Origin: Pseudoxanthomonas sp. z9
Lineage (GTDB): Bacteria > Pseudomonadota > Gammaproteobacteria > Xanthomonadales > Xanthomonadaceae
Direction of reading: 5' to 3'
Assembly (NCBI RefSeq): GCF_006542425.1
Contig: NZ_VFID01000016.1
Coordinates: forward strand, 1 to 64,000
Length of the DNA stretch: 64,000 nt
Below the pieces are notes generated by a model that saw nothing but the letters and a program-made list of their open reading frames with translations, was not told the DNA's origin and did no database searches. Position numbers and translations under genes: made by a program. This document shows, in pieces, positions 28,732 to 37,435 of this stretch (position 1 is the first letter of the stretch; each line of letters opens with the position of its first letter).

Positions 28732-29973
28732 ATGTTGGGACGACTCAGCCACACCCGCCTGCTGCGCGCCACCGGCCTGTACACCTGGGCCCTGGTCGGC
28801 ATTCCGATCGTCCTGAACGTGTGGTTCCTGCCGCCGTCCAGCGGCGCGGACGGCAAGGGCGTGGACATCCCGCTGACCGCGCTGGCCTATTTCACCTTCG
28901 GCGCCTGCTACTGGTTCGCCACCCGCTCGCTGGGCGCCCGCGGGGGACGGGTGTCCCAGGCCTGGAACATCCCGCTGGCGCTGGTGCTGACCCTGGCCGC
29001 GGTGGCGGTGGGCGTGTACAGCCGGACCGGCCTGAGCGCCATGCTGATGGTGATCGTGGCGGGGGTGCTGCCCTGGCTGCTGAACCTGCGGGTGGCCATC
29101 GCCTGGTTGCTGCTGGGGCATGCGCCGCTGGTGTGGTCGTTCATGGCCCTGGAGGACTTCAACTTCTGGGAGGCCCTGTTCCAGTCGGCCTTCTACGTGG
29201 GATTTGCGGCCTTCGTGCTGATCACCGCCTACGTGGCCCGCCAGCAGGCCGAGGCGCGCGAGGAGCAGCGCCGCCTGAACGCGGAACTGCGCGCCACCCG
29301 GGTGCTGCTGGCCGAGAGCGCGCGGGTCAACGAGCGCACCCGCATCTCCCGCGAGCTGCACGACCTGCTGGGCCACCACCTGACCGCGCTCAGCCTGAAC
29401 CTGGAAGTGGCCGGGCACATCACCGAGGGCCGCGCCCAGGAGCATGTGCGCCAGGCCCACACCCTGGCCCGGCTGCTGCTGACCGACGTGCGCGAGGCGG
29501 TCAGCCAGCTGCGCGACAGCGGCGCCATCGACCTGGGCGCGGCCCTGCTGCCGCTGGCCGAGAAGGTGCCCGCGCTGGCCATCCACATGGACATCGAGGA
29601 ACCGCTGACCCTGGACGATCCCCAGCGCGCCCACGTTTTGCTGCGCTGCACCCAGGAAATCATCACCAACGCGGTCCGCCACGCCGGCGCCCGCAACCTG
29701 TGGGTGCATTGCCGGCGCGAGGCCGGCAGCATTCTCATCGACGCCCGCGACGACGGGGCCGGCGCCGACGCCGTGATCTCCGGCAATGGCCTGCGTGGCA
29801 TGGCCGAGCGCCTGGCCCAGTACGGCGGCGCACTGGACATCGAAACCCAGCCCGGCAAGGGCTTCTGCCTGCACATCCGGCTCCCCGCGGCCGAGAGCAC
29901 CGGCGTGCTCCCGCTGCGCGCCGAACCCGAAACCGAACCGCTGTCCGAGACAGCCCCTGGAGGTAGCCTGTGA
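28732..29973 (+). CDS. Membrane sensor histidine kinase (NarL/DesK type, HisKA_3)
   Basis: 413 residues. Four to five transmembrane segments fill residues ~13-168 with no obvious periplasmic domain, suggesting a membrane-internal stimulus (DesK-like). The phosphoacceptor is His210 in SRELHDLLGHHLTALSLN; the ATPase N box is EIITNAVRHAGARNL and the G box is GNGLRGMAERL. It overlaps the response regulator by 4 bp. A TAAACT -10-like box lies just before the start (28719-28724). Autophosphorylation of His210 is known for the family. Confidence 0.93.
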   Translation: MLGRLSHTRLLRATGLYTWALVGIPIVLNVWFLPPSSGADGKGVDIPLTALAYFTFGACYWFATRSLGARGGRVSQAWNIPLALVLTLAAVAVGVYSRTGLSAMLMVIVAGVLPWLLNLRVAIAWLLLGHAPLVWSFMALEDFNFWEALFQSAFYVGFAAFVLITAYVARQQAEAREEQRRLNAELRATRVLLAESARVNERTRISRELHDLLGHHLTALSLNLEVAGHITEGRAQEHVRQAHTLARLLLTDVREAVSQLRDSGAIDLGAALLPLAEKVPALAIHMDIEEPLTLDDPQRAHVLLRCTQEIITNAVRHAGARNLWVHCRREAGSILIDARDDGAGADAVISGNGLRGMAERLAQYGGALDIETQPGKGFCLHIRLPAAESTGVLPLRAEPETEPLSETAPGGSL

Positions 29974-30611
29974 TCCGTGTTTGCCTGGTCGATGACCAAA
30001 CCCTGGTGCGCCAGGGCATCCGCTCGCTGCTGGCGCTGGACGACGGCATCGAGGTCGTCGCCGAAGCCGCGGACGGCAAGCAGGCGGTGGAGATGATTCC
30101 CCAGATCAAGCCGGACGTGGTCCTGATGGACATGCGCATGCCGGTGATGTCCGGCCTGGAGGCCCTGCAGGCGCTGGCCCGCGCCGGCCAACTGCCGCCG
30201 GCGATCATCCTGACCACCTTCGACGACGACCAGCTGGTGCTGGCCGGACTGAAGGCCGGCGCCAAGGGCTACCTGCTCAAGGACGTGTCGCTGGAGCAAC
30301 TGGTCGGCGCGATCCGCACCGTGGCCGATGGCGGATCCCTGGTGCAGCCGGCGGTGACCCAGCGCCTGCTGTCCGGGCTGGAGCACATGCGCAACGATTT
30401 CGTCAGCCTGGATCGCCCGGACCCGCTGACCGATCGCGAGACCGAGATCCTGCGGCTGATGGCCAGCGGCTTTTCCAACAAGGAGATCGCCAATTCGCTG
30501 GGCGTGGCCGAGGGCACCATCAAGAACCATGTCTCCAACATCCTCTCCAAGCTCGGCGTGCGCGACCGCACCCGCGCGGTCCTGAAGGCGTTCGAGCTGC
30601 AACTGGTCTGA
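29970..30611 (+). CDS. Response regulator, NarL/LuxR type
   Basis: A GTG start overlaps the kinase stop (GTGA). The 213-residue regulator has a receiver domain with Asp8, Asp9 and phosphoacceptor Asp54 (VVLMDMRMPVMSG), and a C-terminal LuxR helix-turn-helix: LTDRETEILRLMASGFSNKE then VAEGTIKNHVSNILSKLGV. It is the cognate partner of the upstream kinase. Target genes are not evident from the neighbourhood; no ABC transporter lies nearby, as is often seen for this pair type. Confidence 0.95.
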   Translation: MIRVCLVDDQTLVRQGIRSLLALDDGIEVVAEAADGKQAVEMIPQIKPDVVLMDMRMPVMSGLEALQALARAGQLPPAIILTTFDDDQLVLAGLKAGAKGYLLKDVSLEQLVGAIRTVADGGSLVQPAVTQRLLSGLEHMRNDFVSLDRPDPLTDRETEILRLMASGFSNKEIANSLGVAEGTIKNHVSNILSKLGVRDRTRAVLKAFELQLV

Positions 30612-30857
30612 GCGGGGCGACGACCGGCGGCGGTCCGGTCCGGTCGCGATTGGTCTGCCTATGAGGCGCCGGCATCCCGGCGCCGCCAACGGGACCGTTG
30701 CGGTCCCGAAAAGGGCGTGAAGGGCGCGTGTTTCCGGGCGTTCGGAACAAGGGCGCGATCCGTGGCCGGAATGGGCTGCGCGGAACCCGCCAAGCCTGAT
30801 AGGATGCGCGGTGCACATTTTCAATGGCCGAGGCACCGGCCCCCGGAGACTCCCTGA

Positions 30858-32036
30858 ATGACCCGTTTGATCGAGTTCCTGATTGCATTGGCGCTGGTCC
30901 TGGCGCTGTTTTTGGTGATCGGCCTGGTGTTGCCTTCCAAGCGCCAGCTTGAGGAAAGCGCCGAGACCAACCGCCGCATGACCATCGTGTTCGACACGCT
31001 GAACAACGTGCGCCGTCTGAAGGACTGGAACCCGCTGCTGCCGCACGCCGCCAACGAACTTTCCTATTCCGGTGGCGACGAAGGCCATGCCGGCGTCGGC
31101 GCCCGCGTCGACTACGATTCCAAGGGCCAGTGGGGCAAGGGCAGCTGGGAAATCACCGCCAGCGAGCGCCCGGCGCCGAACGGCGGCACCGGCAAGATCG
31201 TCTATGCGATCACCGACCAGAAGCTGGGTACGGACAAGGTCACCGCGTTCAACCTGGAACCGACCGGCAAGAACAACCGCAACGTCAAGATCACCCAGAC
31301 CTATGAAGTCAGCTATGGCTGGAACCTGATCGGCCGCTACGCCGGCATGTACGTCAGCCGCCATGTCGGCGACGCGGTCAAGGCCGGCCTGTCCAAGCTG
31401 ACCAACATGCTGGCCACCGTGCCGAATTTCGACTACCGCACCGAAGGCAGCAAGCTGACCGGTCTGAAGATCGTCGAGCTGCCCGCCGAGGACCTGCTGG
31501 TCGTCAACGCCGGCAACATCGACCGCAGCAACGACCCCATCAAGGCTTCGATCAAGTCCAACCAGGAGTGGATCAAGCGGGTGATGGACGCCAATGGCCT
31601 GGAAGCCGCCGGCCCGGTCCGCATCATCACCACCGATTTCGGCGCCGAGAAGTACGCGTTCGACGTGGCCGTGCCGGTCCGCAAGGCGGGCACTGGTCCG
31701 AAGACCCCGAGCGCCGACGCCAAGGACAAGGACGGCAACCCGATCCCGGTGCCGGTGCCGGCCACCTCCACCCCGGTCGCCTCGACCGGCGACCTGAAGG
31801 TGACCATCCCGTCCGGCGCCCCGGTTGAGCACGTCGTCACCAAGGCCCACCGTTCCGCGTTCGCCAACTACACCGGCTTCATGGCCGAGCTGGACGCCAA
31901 CCGCAGCGCGCTGCGCGCCTGGGCCGTCACCAACGGCTACGAAGTGGTCGACCGTCCGTACGAGTCCTGGAAGAGCGGCGTGGACAACTCGTTCACCGAA
32001 AATGGCCAGTTCGACATCTACTGGGCCATCAAGTAA
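30858..32036 (+). CDS. SRPBCC-family protein with N-terminal membrane anchor
   Basis: The 392-residue protein has one N-terminal transmembrane helix (LIEFLIALALVLALFLVIGL), then a polyketide cyclase/START-like domain: VFDTLNNVRRLKDWNPLLPH, GVGARVDYDSKGQWGKGSWE and YEVSYGWNLIGRYAGMYVSR. A second beta domain after ~190 (VPNFDYRTEGSK onward) resembles an AraC effector-binding-type fold and ends in ENGQFDIYWAIK. It may bind a hydrophobic ligand at the membrane; function unknown. GGAG lies 9-10 bases upstream; a TAGGAT -10-like box is near 30799. Confidence 0.8.
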   Translation: MTRLIEFLIALALVLALFLVIGLVLPSKRQLEESAETNRRMTIVFDTLNNVRRLKDWNPLLPHAANELSYSGGDEGHAGVGARVDYDSKGQWGKGSWEITASERPAPNGGTGKIVYAITDQKLGTDKVTAFNLEPTGKNNRNVKITQTYEVSYGWNLIGRYAGMYVSRHVGDAVKAGLSKLTNMLATVPNFDYRTEGSKLTGLKIVELPAEDLLVVNAGNIDRSNDPIKASIKSNQEWIKRVMDANGLEAAGPVRIITTDFGAEKYAFDVAVPVRKAGTGPKTPSADAKDKDGNPIPVPVPATSTPVASTGDLKVTIPSGAPVEHVVTKAHRSAFANYTGFMAELDANRSALRAWAVTNGYEVVDRPYESWKSGVDNSFTENGQFDIYWAIK

Positions 32037-32087
32037 TCCGCTTCGGGATCTTTGCCTTGTTCGTGCAAGGTCCCATGCGTGAACCCG

Positions 32088-32123
32088 ACAACGCGCCGCT
32101 CATTGCGGCGCGTTGTTTTTTTG
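32088..32123 (+). terminator. Rho-independent terminator after the SRPBCC gene
   Basis: ACAACGCGCCGC, a 4-base loop, GCGGCGCGTTGT and a T8 run: a long perfect stem with a U-tract, 52 bp after the stop. Confidence 0.9.
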
Positions 32124-32181
32124 TGCGGCCGTTTTTCCTGCGCGGAAGGATGGCTGTCGGCACCCGCAGGACGCCACCCTG

Positions 32182-32550
32182 ATGCACTACGACCGCCGCC
32201 AACGCAAACCCTCCGTCTTCGCCCTGTGCGGCGGCCTGCTGGCCGGTGCCTCGGTCGGCCTATCGGCCTACGCCGCCCATGCGATCAGCGAAGCGGTGGC
32301 GCAGTCGCGGCTGGAGACCGCGGCGCTGTTCGCGTTCGGCCATGGCATCGCCCTGGCCGCGCTGGCGCCCGGAACGACCCGCTGGATGGGCAAGGCCGGC
32401 CTGTTCCTGTTGCTGGCCGGCACGCTGCTGTTTTCCGGCAGCCTGATCGCGGCGGTGTTCGCCGGCCTGTCCACCCAACTCGCGCCGGCCGGTGGCATGG
32501 CGCTGATGGCGGGCTGGCTGCTGTGGGCCATCGACGCGGTGCGCAGGTAA
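32182..32550 (+). CDS. DUF423 membrane protein
   Basis: A 122-residue protein with four transmembrane helices, typical of the DUF423 (YgdD/YwdK) family: GGLLAGASVGLSAYAAHAIS, FAFGHGIALAALA, GKAGLFLLLAGTLLFSGSLI and LAPAGGMALMAGWLLWAIDA. Function of the family is unknown. The start at 32182 is the first that avoids reading back into the terminator. It precedes the glycosylase gene by 4 bp. Confidence 0.85.
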   Translation: MHYDRRQRKPSVFALCGGLLAGASVGLSAYAAHAISEAVAQSRLETAALFAFGHGIALAALAPGTTRWMGKAGLFLLLAGTLLFSGSLIAAVFAGLSTQLAPAGGMALMAGWLLWAIDAVRR

Positions 32551-32554
32551 ATCC

Positions 32555-33229
32555 ATGCCCCGCTATTCGCGCGGATTCGATACCGAGGCGGCCTTCGATC
32601 ACCTGGGCCGCCGCGACCGCAAGCTGGGCACCTGGATGAAGCGGATCGGCTACATCGAGCCGCAGCCGACCTGGCGCAAGCCGTTCGATCCGGTCGACGC
32701 GCTGGCCCGCGCCATCCTGTACCAGCAACTCAGCGGCAAGGCGGCGGCGACGATCGTCGGCCGGGTGGAAACCGCCATTGGCAGCACCCGCCTGCATTTC
32801 GACACCCTGGGAAAGATTGATGACGCCGCGCTGCGCGCCTGCGGCGTGTCGGGCAACAAGACCCTGGCCTTGCGCGACCTGGCCGCACGCGAGGCGCGCG
32901 GGGAGATTCCGGATCTGCGGCGGATGTCGACGATGAGCGAGGACGCCATCGTGGAAGCGCTGGTACCGATCCGCGGCATCGGTCGCTGGACGGTGGAAAT
33001 GATGCTGATGTTCCGGCTCGGGCGGCCTGACGTGCTGCCGGTGGACGATCTGGGCATACGCAAGGGCGCGCAGTTCGTCGACAAACTGGACACCGCGCCG
33101 ACCCCGAAGGAACTGGTGGCCCGGGGCGAACGCTGGGGCCCGTACCGCACCTACGCCGCCCAGTACCTGTGGCGCATCGCCGACTTCGGCACCGAGGCCA
33201 AGGCGCCCACCAGGCGTTCCCAGGATTGA
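32555..33229 (+). CDS. DNA-3-methyladenine glycosylase, AlkA-type HhH-GPD
   Basis: Base-excision repair enzyme removing alkylated bases. The 224-residue protein has the core HhH-GPD motif PIRGIGRWTVEMMLMFRLGR followed by the catalytic Asp in DVLPVDDLGIRKG, and the upstream RAILYQQLSGKAAATIVGR. It lacks the N-terminal Ada domain and the AlkA N-terminal beta domain, so it is the minimal MAG/AlkA2 form. Co-transcribed with DUF423. Confidence 0.92.
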   Translation: MPRYSRGFDTEAAFDHLGRRDRKLGTWMKRIGYIEPQPTWRKPFDPVDALARAILYQQLSGKAAATIVGRVETAIGSTRLHFDTLGKIDDAALRACGVSGNKTLALRDLAAREARGEIPDLRRMSTMSEDAIVEALVPIRGIGRWTVEMMLMFRLGRPDVLPVDDLGIRKGAQFVDKLDTAPTPKELVARGERWGPYRTYAAQYLWRIADFGTEAKAPTRRSQD

Positions 33230-33259
33230 GCAAGCGGACAAGGCGGACAACGGCTGCGA

Positions 33260-33336
33260 TGTAGAGCGAAGCCCGCTCCGCCGAACCCCCGGCGCCCGAT
33301 CCGTGAGCGCCGCGGCGGAACAGGCTCCGCTCTACA
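33260..33336. repeat. Inverted repeat pair, family D
   Basis: GTAGAGCGAAGCCCGCTCC on the left (33260-33283) and GGCTCCGCTCTACATG on the right (33311-33336) can pair as a long hairpin over the spacer between the glycosylase and the cytochrome gene, and may act as terminator for both convergent genes. Related to 20062-20089. Confidence 0.65.
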
Positions 33337-33338
33337 TG

Positions 33339-33890
33339 TCAGCGTCTGAAGGTCATGCGCAGCAGTGTGTCGTCGTGGCGCACGTGGTGGTGATAGAGCG
33401 CCGCCAGCGCGTGCAGCCCGATCAGCCAGTAGCCGGCGACGGCGATGCTTTCATGCCATTCCTTCAGGGCGTCGCCCAGGGTGTCCTGGGCGGCCATCAG
33501 CGACGGCAATGCCCAACCGCCCAGCGCGGGCGAGGTGCCTTCCGCGTTGAGCAGCAGGTAGCCGAGCACCGGCGTGACCAGCATCAGCCCGTACAGCGCC
33601 AGCGCCATCGCGCCGGCCGCCAGCTTCTGCCAGGTCGGCGGCACCGGCGCGATCGGCGGTGTCGGCGACGATGCCCGCACCAGCAGGCGCAGCAGGGTCA
33701 GGCCGAATACGCTGATGCCCAGGAAGAAATGCGCGGTCTTGATCAGCTGGCGCGCATCGCTGCCGCGCGGGAACAGGCCGCGCAGCTCGATGGTGGCGTA
33801 GACACCGATCAGCAACAGCAGGGTCAGCCAGTGCAGGGCAACCAGCGACGGACGATAGCGGGCATGGGTCGAGAACATCGGGGCGGCCAC
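33339..33890 (-). CDS. Cytochrome b561-family protein
   Basis: 183 residues, four transmembrane helices. Haem-ligand candidates are in LVALHWLTL (His20), LIKTAHFFLG, LKEWHESIAVAGYWLIG and LHALAALYHHHV. Membrane electron carrier, likely two b-type haems. Start is at 33890 or 33878 (both ATG). It converges on the AlkA gene. Confidence 0.9.
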   Translation of the reverse strand: MAAPMFSTHARYRPSLVALHWLTLLLLIGVYATIELRGLFPRGSDARQLIKTAHFFLGISVFGLTLLRLLVRASSPTPPIAPVPPTWQKLAAGAMALALYGLMLVTPVLGYLLLNAEGTSPALGGWALPSLMAAQDTLGDALKEWHESIAVAGYWLIGLHALAALYHHHVRHDDTLLRMTFRR

Positions 33891-34051
33891 GGCGGGATGA
33901 CGCCGCGAGTATCGGCAGCCCGCGCACGCGGCACATTGATCTCGCTCAAGTCCGGCGCGCTTCCAGCGGGATGATGGCGATAGCGGTATTGCGACTCGCT
34001 ACGCGGCCTTCTCTTCCCGTGGCGGAAGCCTTCCGTTTTCCGCGGGAGATC

Positions 34052-34597
34052 TCAGGGCATCGGCGTACCGGTCCCCGTGTCGCCGGGGATGCCTGGCGCC
34101 GCATTTGCCGAGGCTGCCGGTGATGCCTGGAAGAACGGGTCGTCGCTCAGGCGGCGGCGTGGCGGCGGCGGGTTGCGCTTCACTTCGCGCAGGAAGCGGT
34201 GGTAGCGGAAAGTGGCAACCGTCGCCCGGAAGTAGAAGATGAGGAAGATGAAACTGACCACCAGCCCGGTCGGCATGCCTTCCGCGATCATCATCAGGAT
34301 CTTGGACAGGGCGAAATAGCACAGCATCAGGGTGGCGGCGATCCGGCTCTTGCGGTAGATGCCGAAGGCGAGGACAGCGACCAGGCCCACGTCCAGCAGG
34401 TTCCATAGCTCGGTGCGATTGGCCGAGGCGCCGAATTGCGACAGCAGCGTCAGGACAAGCGTCAATGCGCCGGTGACGCAGGCAGCCACCCAGCCATGCT
34501 TGATGGGACGGGCGATTTCTTCGGGAATCTCAATGTCCGGTACCTGCATGGCGGAAATCGCCGCGGCAGGCGTGGAATACGGATTGGTGTCGGTCAC
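34052..34597 (-). CDS. Membrane protein of unknown function
   Basis: The GTG at 34597 is favoured over an ATG upstream (34657) because GGGGAG precedes it at 7-8 bases and the upstream part overlaps the oxidoreductase end. The 181-residue protein has a short acidic N-terminal tail, four transmembrane helices (HGWVAACVTGALTLVLTLLS; WNLLDVGLVAVLAFGIYRK; AATLMLCYFALSKILMMIAE; PTGLVVSFIFLIFYFRATVA) and a basic, Pro-rich C-terminal tail. Function unknown. It is the last gene of the long leftward run. Confidence 0.7.
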   Translation of the reverse strand: MTDTNPYSTPAAAISAMQVPDIEIPEEIARPIKHGWVAACVTGALTLVLTLLSQFGASANRTELWNLLDVGLVAVLAFGIYRKSRIAATLMLCYFALSKILMMIAEGMPTGLVVSFIFLIFYFRATVATFRYHRFLREVKRNPPPPRRRLSDDPFFQASPAASANAAPGIPGDTGTGTPMP

Positions 34598-34632
34598 GGC
34601 ATTCTCCCCAGACGCGTGATGGATGGTTGGGT

Positions 34633-36063
34633 TCAAGCGGGCAGGTACTTGTCCCACAGGCGGTTGCGGAAACGGCGTTGCGGATCGACCCGGCGCTTGA
34701 GCGCGGCGAAGGCGGCGGCTTCCGGATAGGCGCGGTGGAACTGCTCGGGCGTGGCATGCAGCCGGTAGGGCAGGTAGTAGCGTCCGCCCAGCGCCAGCGT
34801 GGTATCGATGAGTTGCCGGGTCCAGACGCCGGCCGCCTGATCAACCCCGGACCAGGCCCGCTGCTTGTGGTACAGGACGAAAGAAAACACCTCCTGCGGA
34901 GCCCACTTGAGCAGCGAGACGGCATCGGCCGGCGAATGCCGGATCGAGATGTTGAGCGCATTGACCTCGTACCGGCGCAGGATCGCCGTCATCCGGCGGG
35001 CGAAGATCGCGAACGAACGCACCGGGATGAAGTACTCCTGCAGCAGGTAGGTGGACACCATGCGCGTGCGCGGTTCCAGCGAAGCGGCGTCCAGGCTGGC
35101 CTCGCGGTTGCGCATGACCACCACGGGTTCGCGCAGGATGCGATCGGTCTGGAACTTCTCGCGCAACGCACCGCCGCCCGGCAGTTCGGACGCGGTCCAG
35201 ATCAGGTTCTGCTCGCGTCCGTAGTCGAGGTGGCGTGGCACCAGTCGTTCGGCGAGGGTGAGCGGCTGATCGGTGCGGGTCCAGCTGATCGCGAGGGGCC
35301 GGTCGAAATCCGGCGGCATCAGATCGGCGTTGTGCAGCAGGATGCCGGGCCGGGCATGTACTTCCTCGCGGAAGAAGTCCGGATACTCGTCCAGCGCCAC
35401 CCGCCGCGCGTCGCGCCGGATCGGGAAGTTCTCGTCCAGATCCAGTTCCACCTCGGTGACCACGCCCAGGCCGCCATAGCCGCCCAGCACGGCGGCGAAC
35501 AATTCGGGTTGCCGCTGGCGATCCAGTTCGTGCGCGGTGCCATCGGCGGTCACCAGTTGCAGCGCACGGACCGAATGCGCCAGCGGGCCCGCGCCGACGT
35601 AGCGCCCATGGCAGTTCACCGACAGCGAGCCGCCAATGGAGAAGTTGCTGTAGCTCTGCATGATCCGCACCGCCAGATCATGCGGATCCAGATGATCCTG
35701 CAGATCCCGCCAGCACATGCCGGCCTGTACGCGCGCAGTGCGTGCCTGGACATCCAGGTGGAGCAGGCGCCTCATGCCGCGCATGTCGACGTGGGTGGAA
35801 CCGTCGGCGGCGATCTGCCCGCCCATGCTGTAGCGCGCGCCGCCGATCGAGATCGGCCCGCGGTTCTGGCGCAGTGCCTGCTGGAGGGCGGCGGTGGTGG
35901 CGGGGCGGAGTTGGCCGGCGACCGGGATGTGGTCGATGTCGGTGACATCGCTGACCGCGTCGGCATCCGTGTCGTCGCGGCGGCAGCCGGCGGCAGCGGC
36001 CATGCCGCCGAATGCCATGGCCTGCAACAGCCGTCGGCGCTGGCGTTCGGTCTCAGTCCGCAT
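34633..36063 (-). CDS. Tat-type FAD-binding oxidoreductase (aldonolactone-oxidase-like)
   Basis: The 476-residue protein starts with a twin-arginine-like signal (RQRRRLLQAMAFGGMAAAAG, lipobox-like AGC), then a PCMH FAD-binding domain: PISIGGARYSMGGQ, VQAGMCWRDLQDHL, SNFSIGGSLSVNCHGRYVGA and GGYGGLGVVTEVELDLDE. Its C-terminal half matches the aldonolactone oxidase type and ends FRNRLWDKYLPA. The covalent-FAD GHS motif is replaced by GARYS, so FAD is probably noncovalent. Substrate unknown; exported redox enzyme inferred. Start is uncertain (36063, 36075 or 36111). Confidence 0.82.
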   Translation of the reverse strand: MRTETERQRRRLLQAMAFGGMAAAAGCRRDDTDADAVSDVTDIDHIPVAGQLRPATTAALQQALRQNRGPISIGGARYSMGGQIAADGSTHVDMRGMRRLLHLDVQARTARVQAGMCWRDLQDHLDPHDLAVRIMQSYSNFSIGGSLSVNCHGRYVGAGPLAHSVRALQLVTADGTAHELDRQRQPELFAAVLGGYGGLGVVTEVELDLDENFPIRRDARRVALDEYPDFFREEVHARPGILLHNADLMPPDFDRPLAISWTRTDQPLTLAERLVPRHLDYGREQNLIWTASELPGGGALREKFQTDRILREPVVVMRNREASLDAASLEPRTRMVSTYLLQEYFIPVRSFAIFARRMTAILRRYEVNALNISIRHSPADAVSLLKWAPQEVFSFVLYHKQRAWSGVDQAAGVWTRQLIDTTLALGGRYYLPYRLHATPEQFHRAYPEAAAFAALKRRVDPQRRFRNRLWDKYLPA

Positions 36064-36883
36064 CGGCCGCGACATCAGCGGCGAAGCACCAATGCCACGG
36101 CTCGTAGACAATGCCGTGCGGGTTGTCGCGCGGGTAACTGAGCGAGAAGCCGAATGCGCCGGCGTTCGCCACCAGCCATGCGAATGCGGCGGTGTCCTCG
36201 AAGCTTTCCTCGGCCGCCGGCTCGTCCGGTGCGCCGATGTCCAGCGCCCGTCCGCTGTGATGTTCGCTGTAGCCGGGCGCGGCGTTGACCGAGAGAATCT
36301 GTTCCACCGTCTGTCCGCGGGCGAGCTTGCGTTCGAAAATGCCGAGCTGGTAGTCGTGGCTGCGGTAGCCGGAGATCGCCTCCAGCACCACGCCCTCGCG
36401 CGCGGCGGCGTCGCGCAGGCCCAGCCAGGCGTGCGCGGCAGCGTGGGTCAGCCAAAGTGCGCGGCGGTAACGGTCGAATCCGGCGAAGGCCAGCGTGTCC
36501 GGCTCGGCCACCAGCGGCAGGCCGGTGCGTTCGCCGTAGCCGTCATCCAGGCCCAGTGCATCCAGGTGGTCGCGCAGCGCGTCCAGCGGCAGTTCGCCGG
36601 CTTCGCCGCGCCAGGGGCCGCGTCCGCCGCCGTCGTGATCCAGTCGATCCAGCGCGGCTTCGATGCCGGGTTCGCGTGGCAGGCCGGGTATCAGCGGCAT
36701 CAGTCCCTCGGGCAACTCCGCGGCCAGGTAGCGGCCATCGCGCTTGCGCCGCAGCACCCGCCGGGCGCGGGCGAGGATGCGGGCGTCGGCGTTGCCACGC
36801 GCGCGCAGCAGGCCGCCGGGCCACAGTTCCACGTCGGGCGTGTTGAGCAGGCGGGTCTTGAGCGGAACCGGAGGCGTGTGCAT
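36053..36883 (-). CDS. VanY-like D-alanyl-D-alanine carboxypeptidase (M15)
   Basis: The 276-residue protein has the M15B pattern in its C-terminal half: SGYRSHDYQLGIF, GYSEHHSGRALDIG (zinc His and Asp) and GIVYEPWHWCF (third His). The ~130-residue N-terminal part (LKTRLLNTPDVELWPGGLLR) has no recognised domain and no signal peptide, unusual for VanY. Peptidoglycan peptide trimming is the likely reaction. It overlaps the FAD gene by 11 bp. Confidence 0.88.
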   Translation of the reverse strand: MHTPPVPLKTRLLNTPDVELWPGGLLRARGNADARILARARRVLRRKRDGRYLAAELPEGLMPLIPGLPREPGIEAALDRLDHDGGGRGPWRGEAGELPLDALRDHLDALGLDDGYGERTGLPLVAEPDTLAFAGFDRYRRALWLTHAAAHAWLGLRDAAAREGVVLEAISGYRSHDYQLGIFERKLARGQTVEQILSVNAAPGYSEHHSGRALDIGAPDEPAAEESFEDTAAFAWLVANAGAFGFSLSYPRDNPHGIVYEPWHWCFAADVAADAD

Positions 36884-36893
36884 GCCCGGCAGC

Positions 36894-37433
36894 TTAGCGG
36901 CGCGGCGCGGAGGCCGCCACTTCGCGCAGACCGTCCAGCAGCTCGCGGGGTTTCTCGGGGCTGAGCAGCACCAGTGGACCGTCCCGCAGCGGCAGCACCA
37001 GCACCCGCGCGCGGTCGCTGATCAGGCAGAACGCCTTGGCCTTGTTGCGCAGCCGGTAGTTCCCGGCGGTGAAGGCGGGCAGGCTGAAACCATGGGTCTT
37101 CAGGGCGGGCTTGAGTTCGGTGTGCTCGTCGAGATTGACGATGCGGGCCTTGTCCAGATCGAGGGCGCTCACCGGAACCTGTCTGCGGAACATGGTCGCG
37201 GTGATTCGCAATTGATCATGTTCCAGTTGGATGCGGCGGCGGCGCAGCAACACGTGCAGGACCACGCCGACCAGCAGCATGAAGGGCAGGGTGAACAGCA
37301 GACCGCGCGGCACCGCTTCGCTGGAGTTCCAGAACACGGCGCCCACCGCAATCGCCATCGCGCTGGTCATCGGCAGCCACAGGCCGAGCAGGGTCCAGCG
37401 GTCGAGCGGGGCAACGGGAAAATCACGGGTCAT
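36894..37433 (-). CDS. PH-like domain membrane protein
   Basis: The 179-residue protein has two transmembrane helices (WTLLGLWLPMTSAMAIAVGA; GLLFTLPFMLLVGVVLHVLL) and a C-terminal beta-domain like bacterial PH (bPH) domains: RIQLEHDQLRITATMFRRQV, SLPAFTAGNYRLRNKAKAF, ...VLVLPLRDGPLVLLSPEK. Lipid or protein binding is possible. 10 bp upstream of the VanY gene. Confidence 0.7.
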   Translation of the reverse strand: MTRDFPVAPLDRWTLLGLWLPMTSAMAIAVGAVFWNSSEAVPRGLLFTLPFMLLVGVVLHVLLRRRRIQLEHDQLRITATMFRRQVPVSALDLDKARIVNLDEHTELKPALKTHGFSLPAFTAGNYRLRNKAKAFCLISDRARVLVLPLRDGPLVLLSPEKPRELLDGLREVAASAPRR

Positions 37434-37435
37434 GC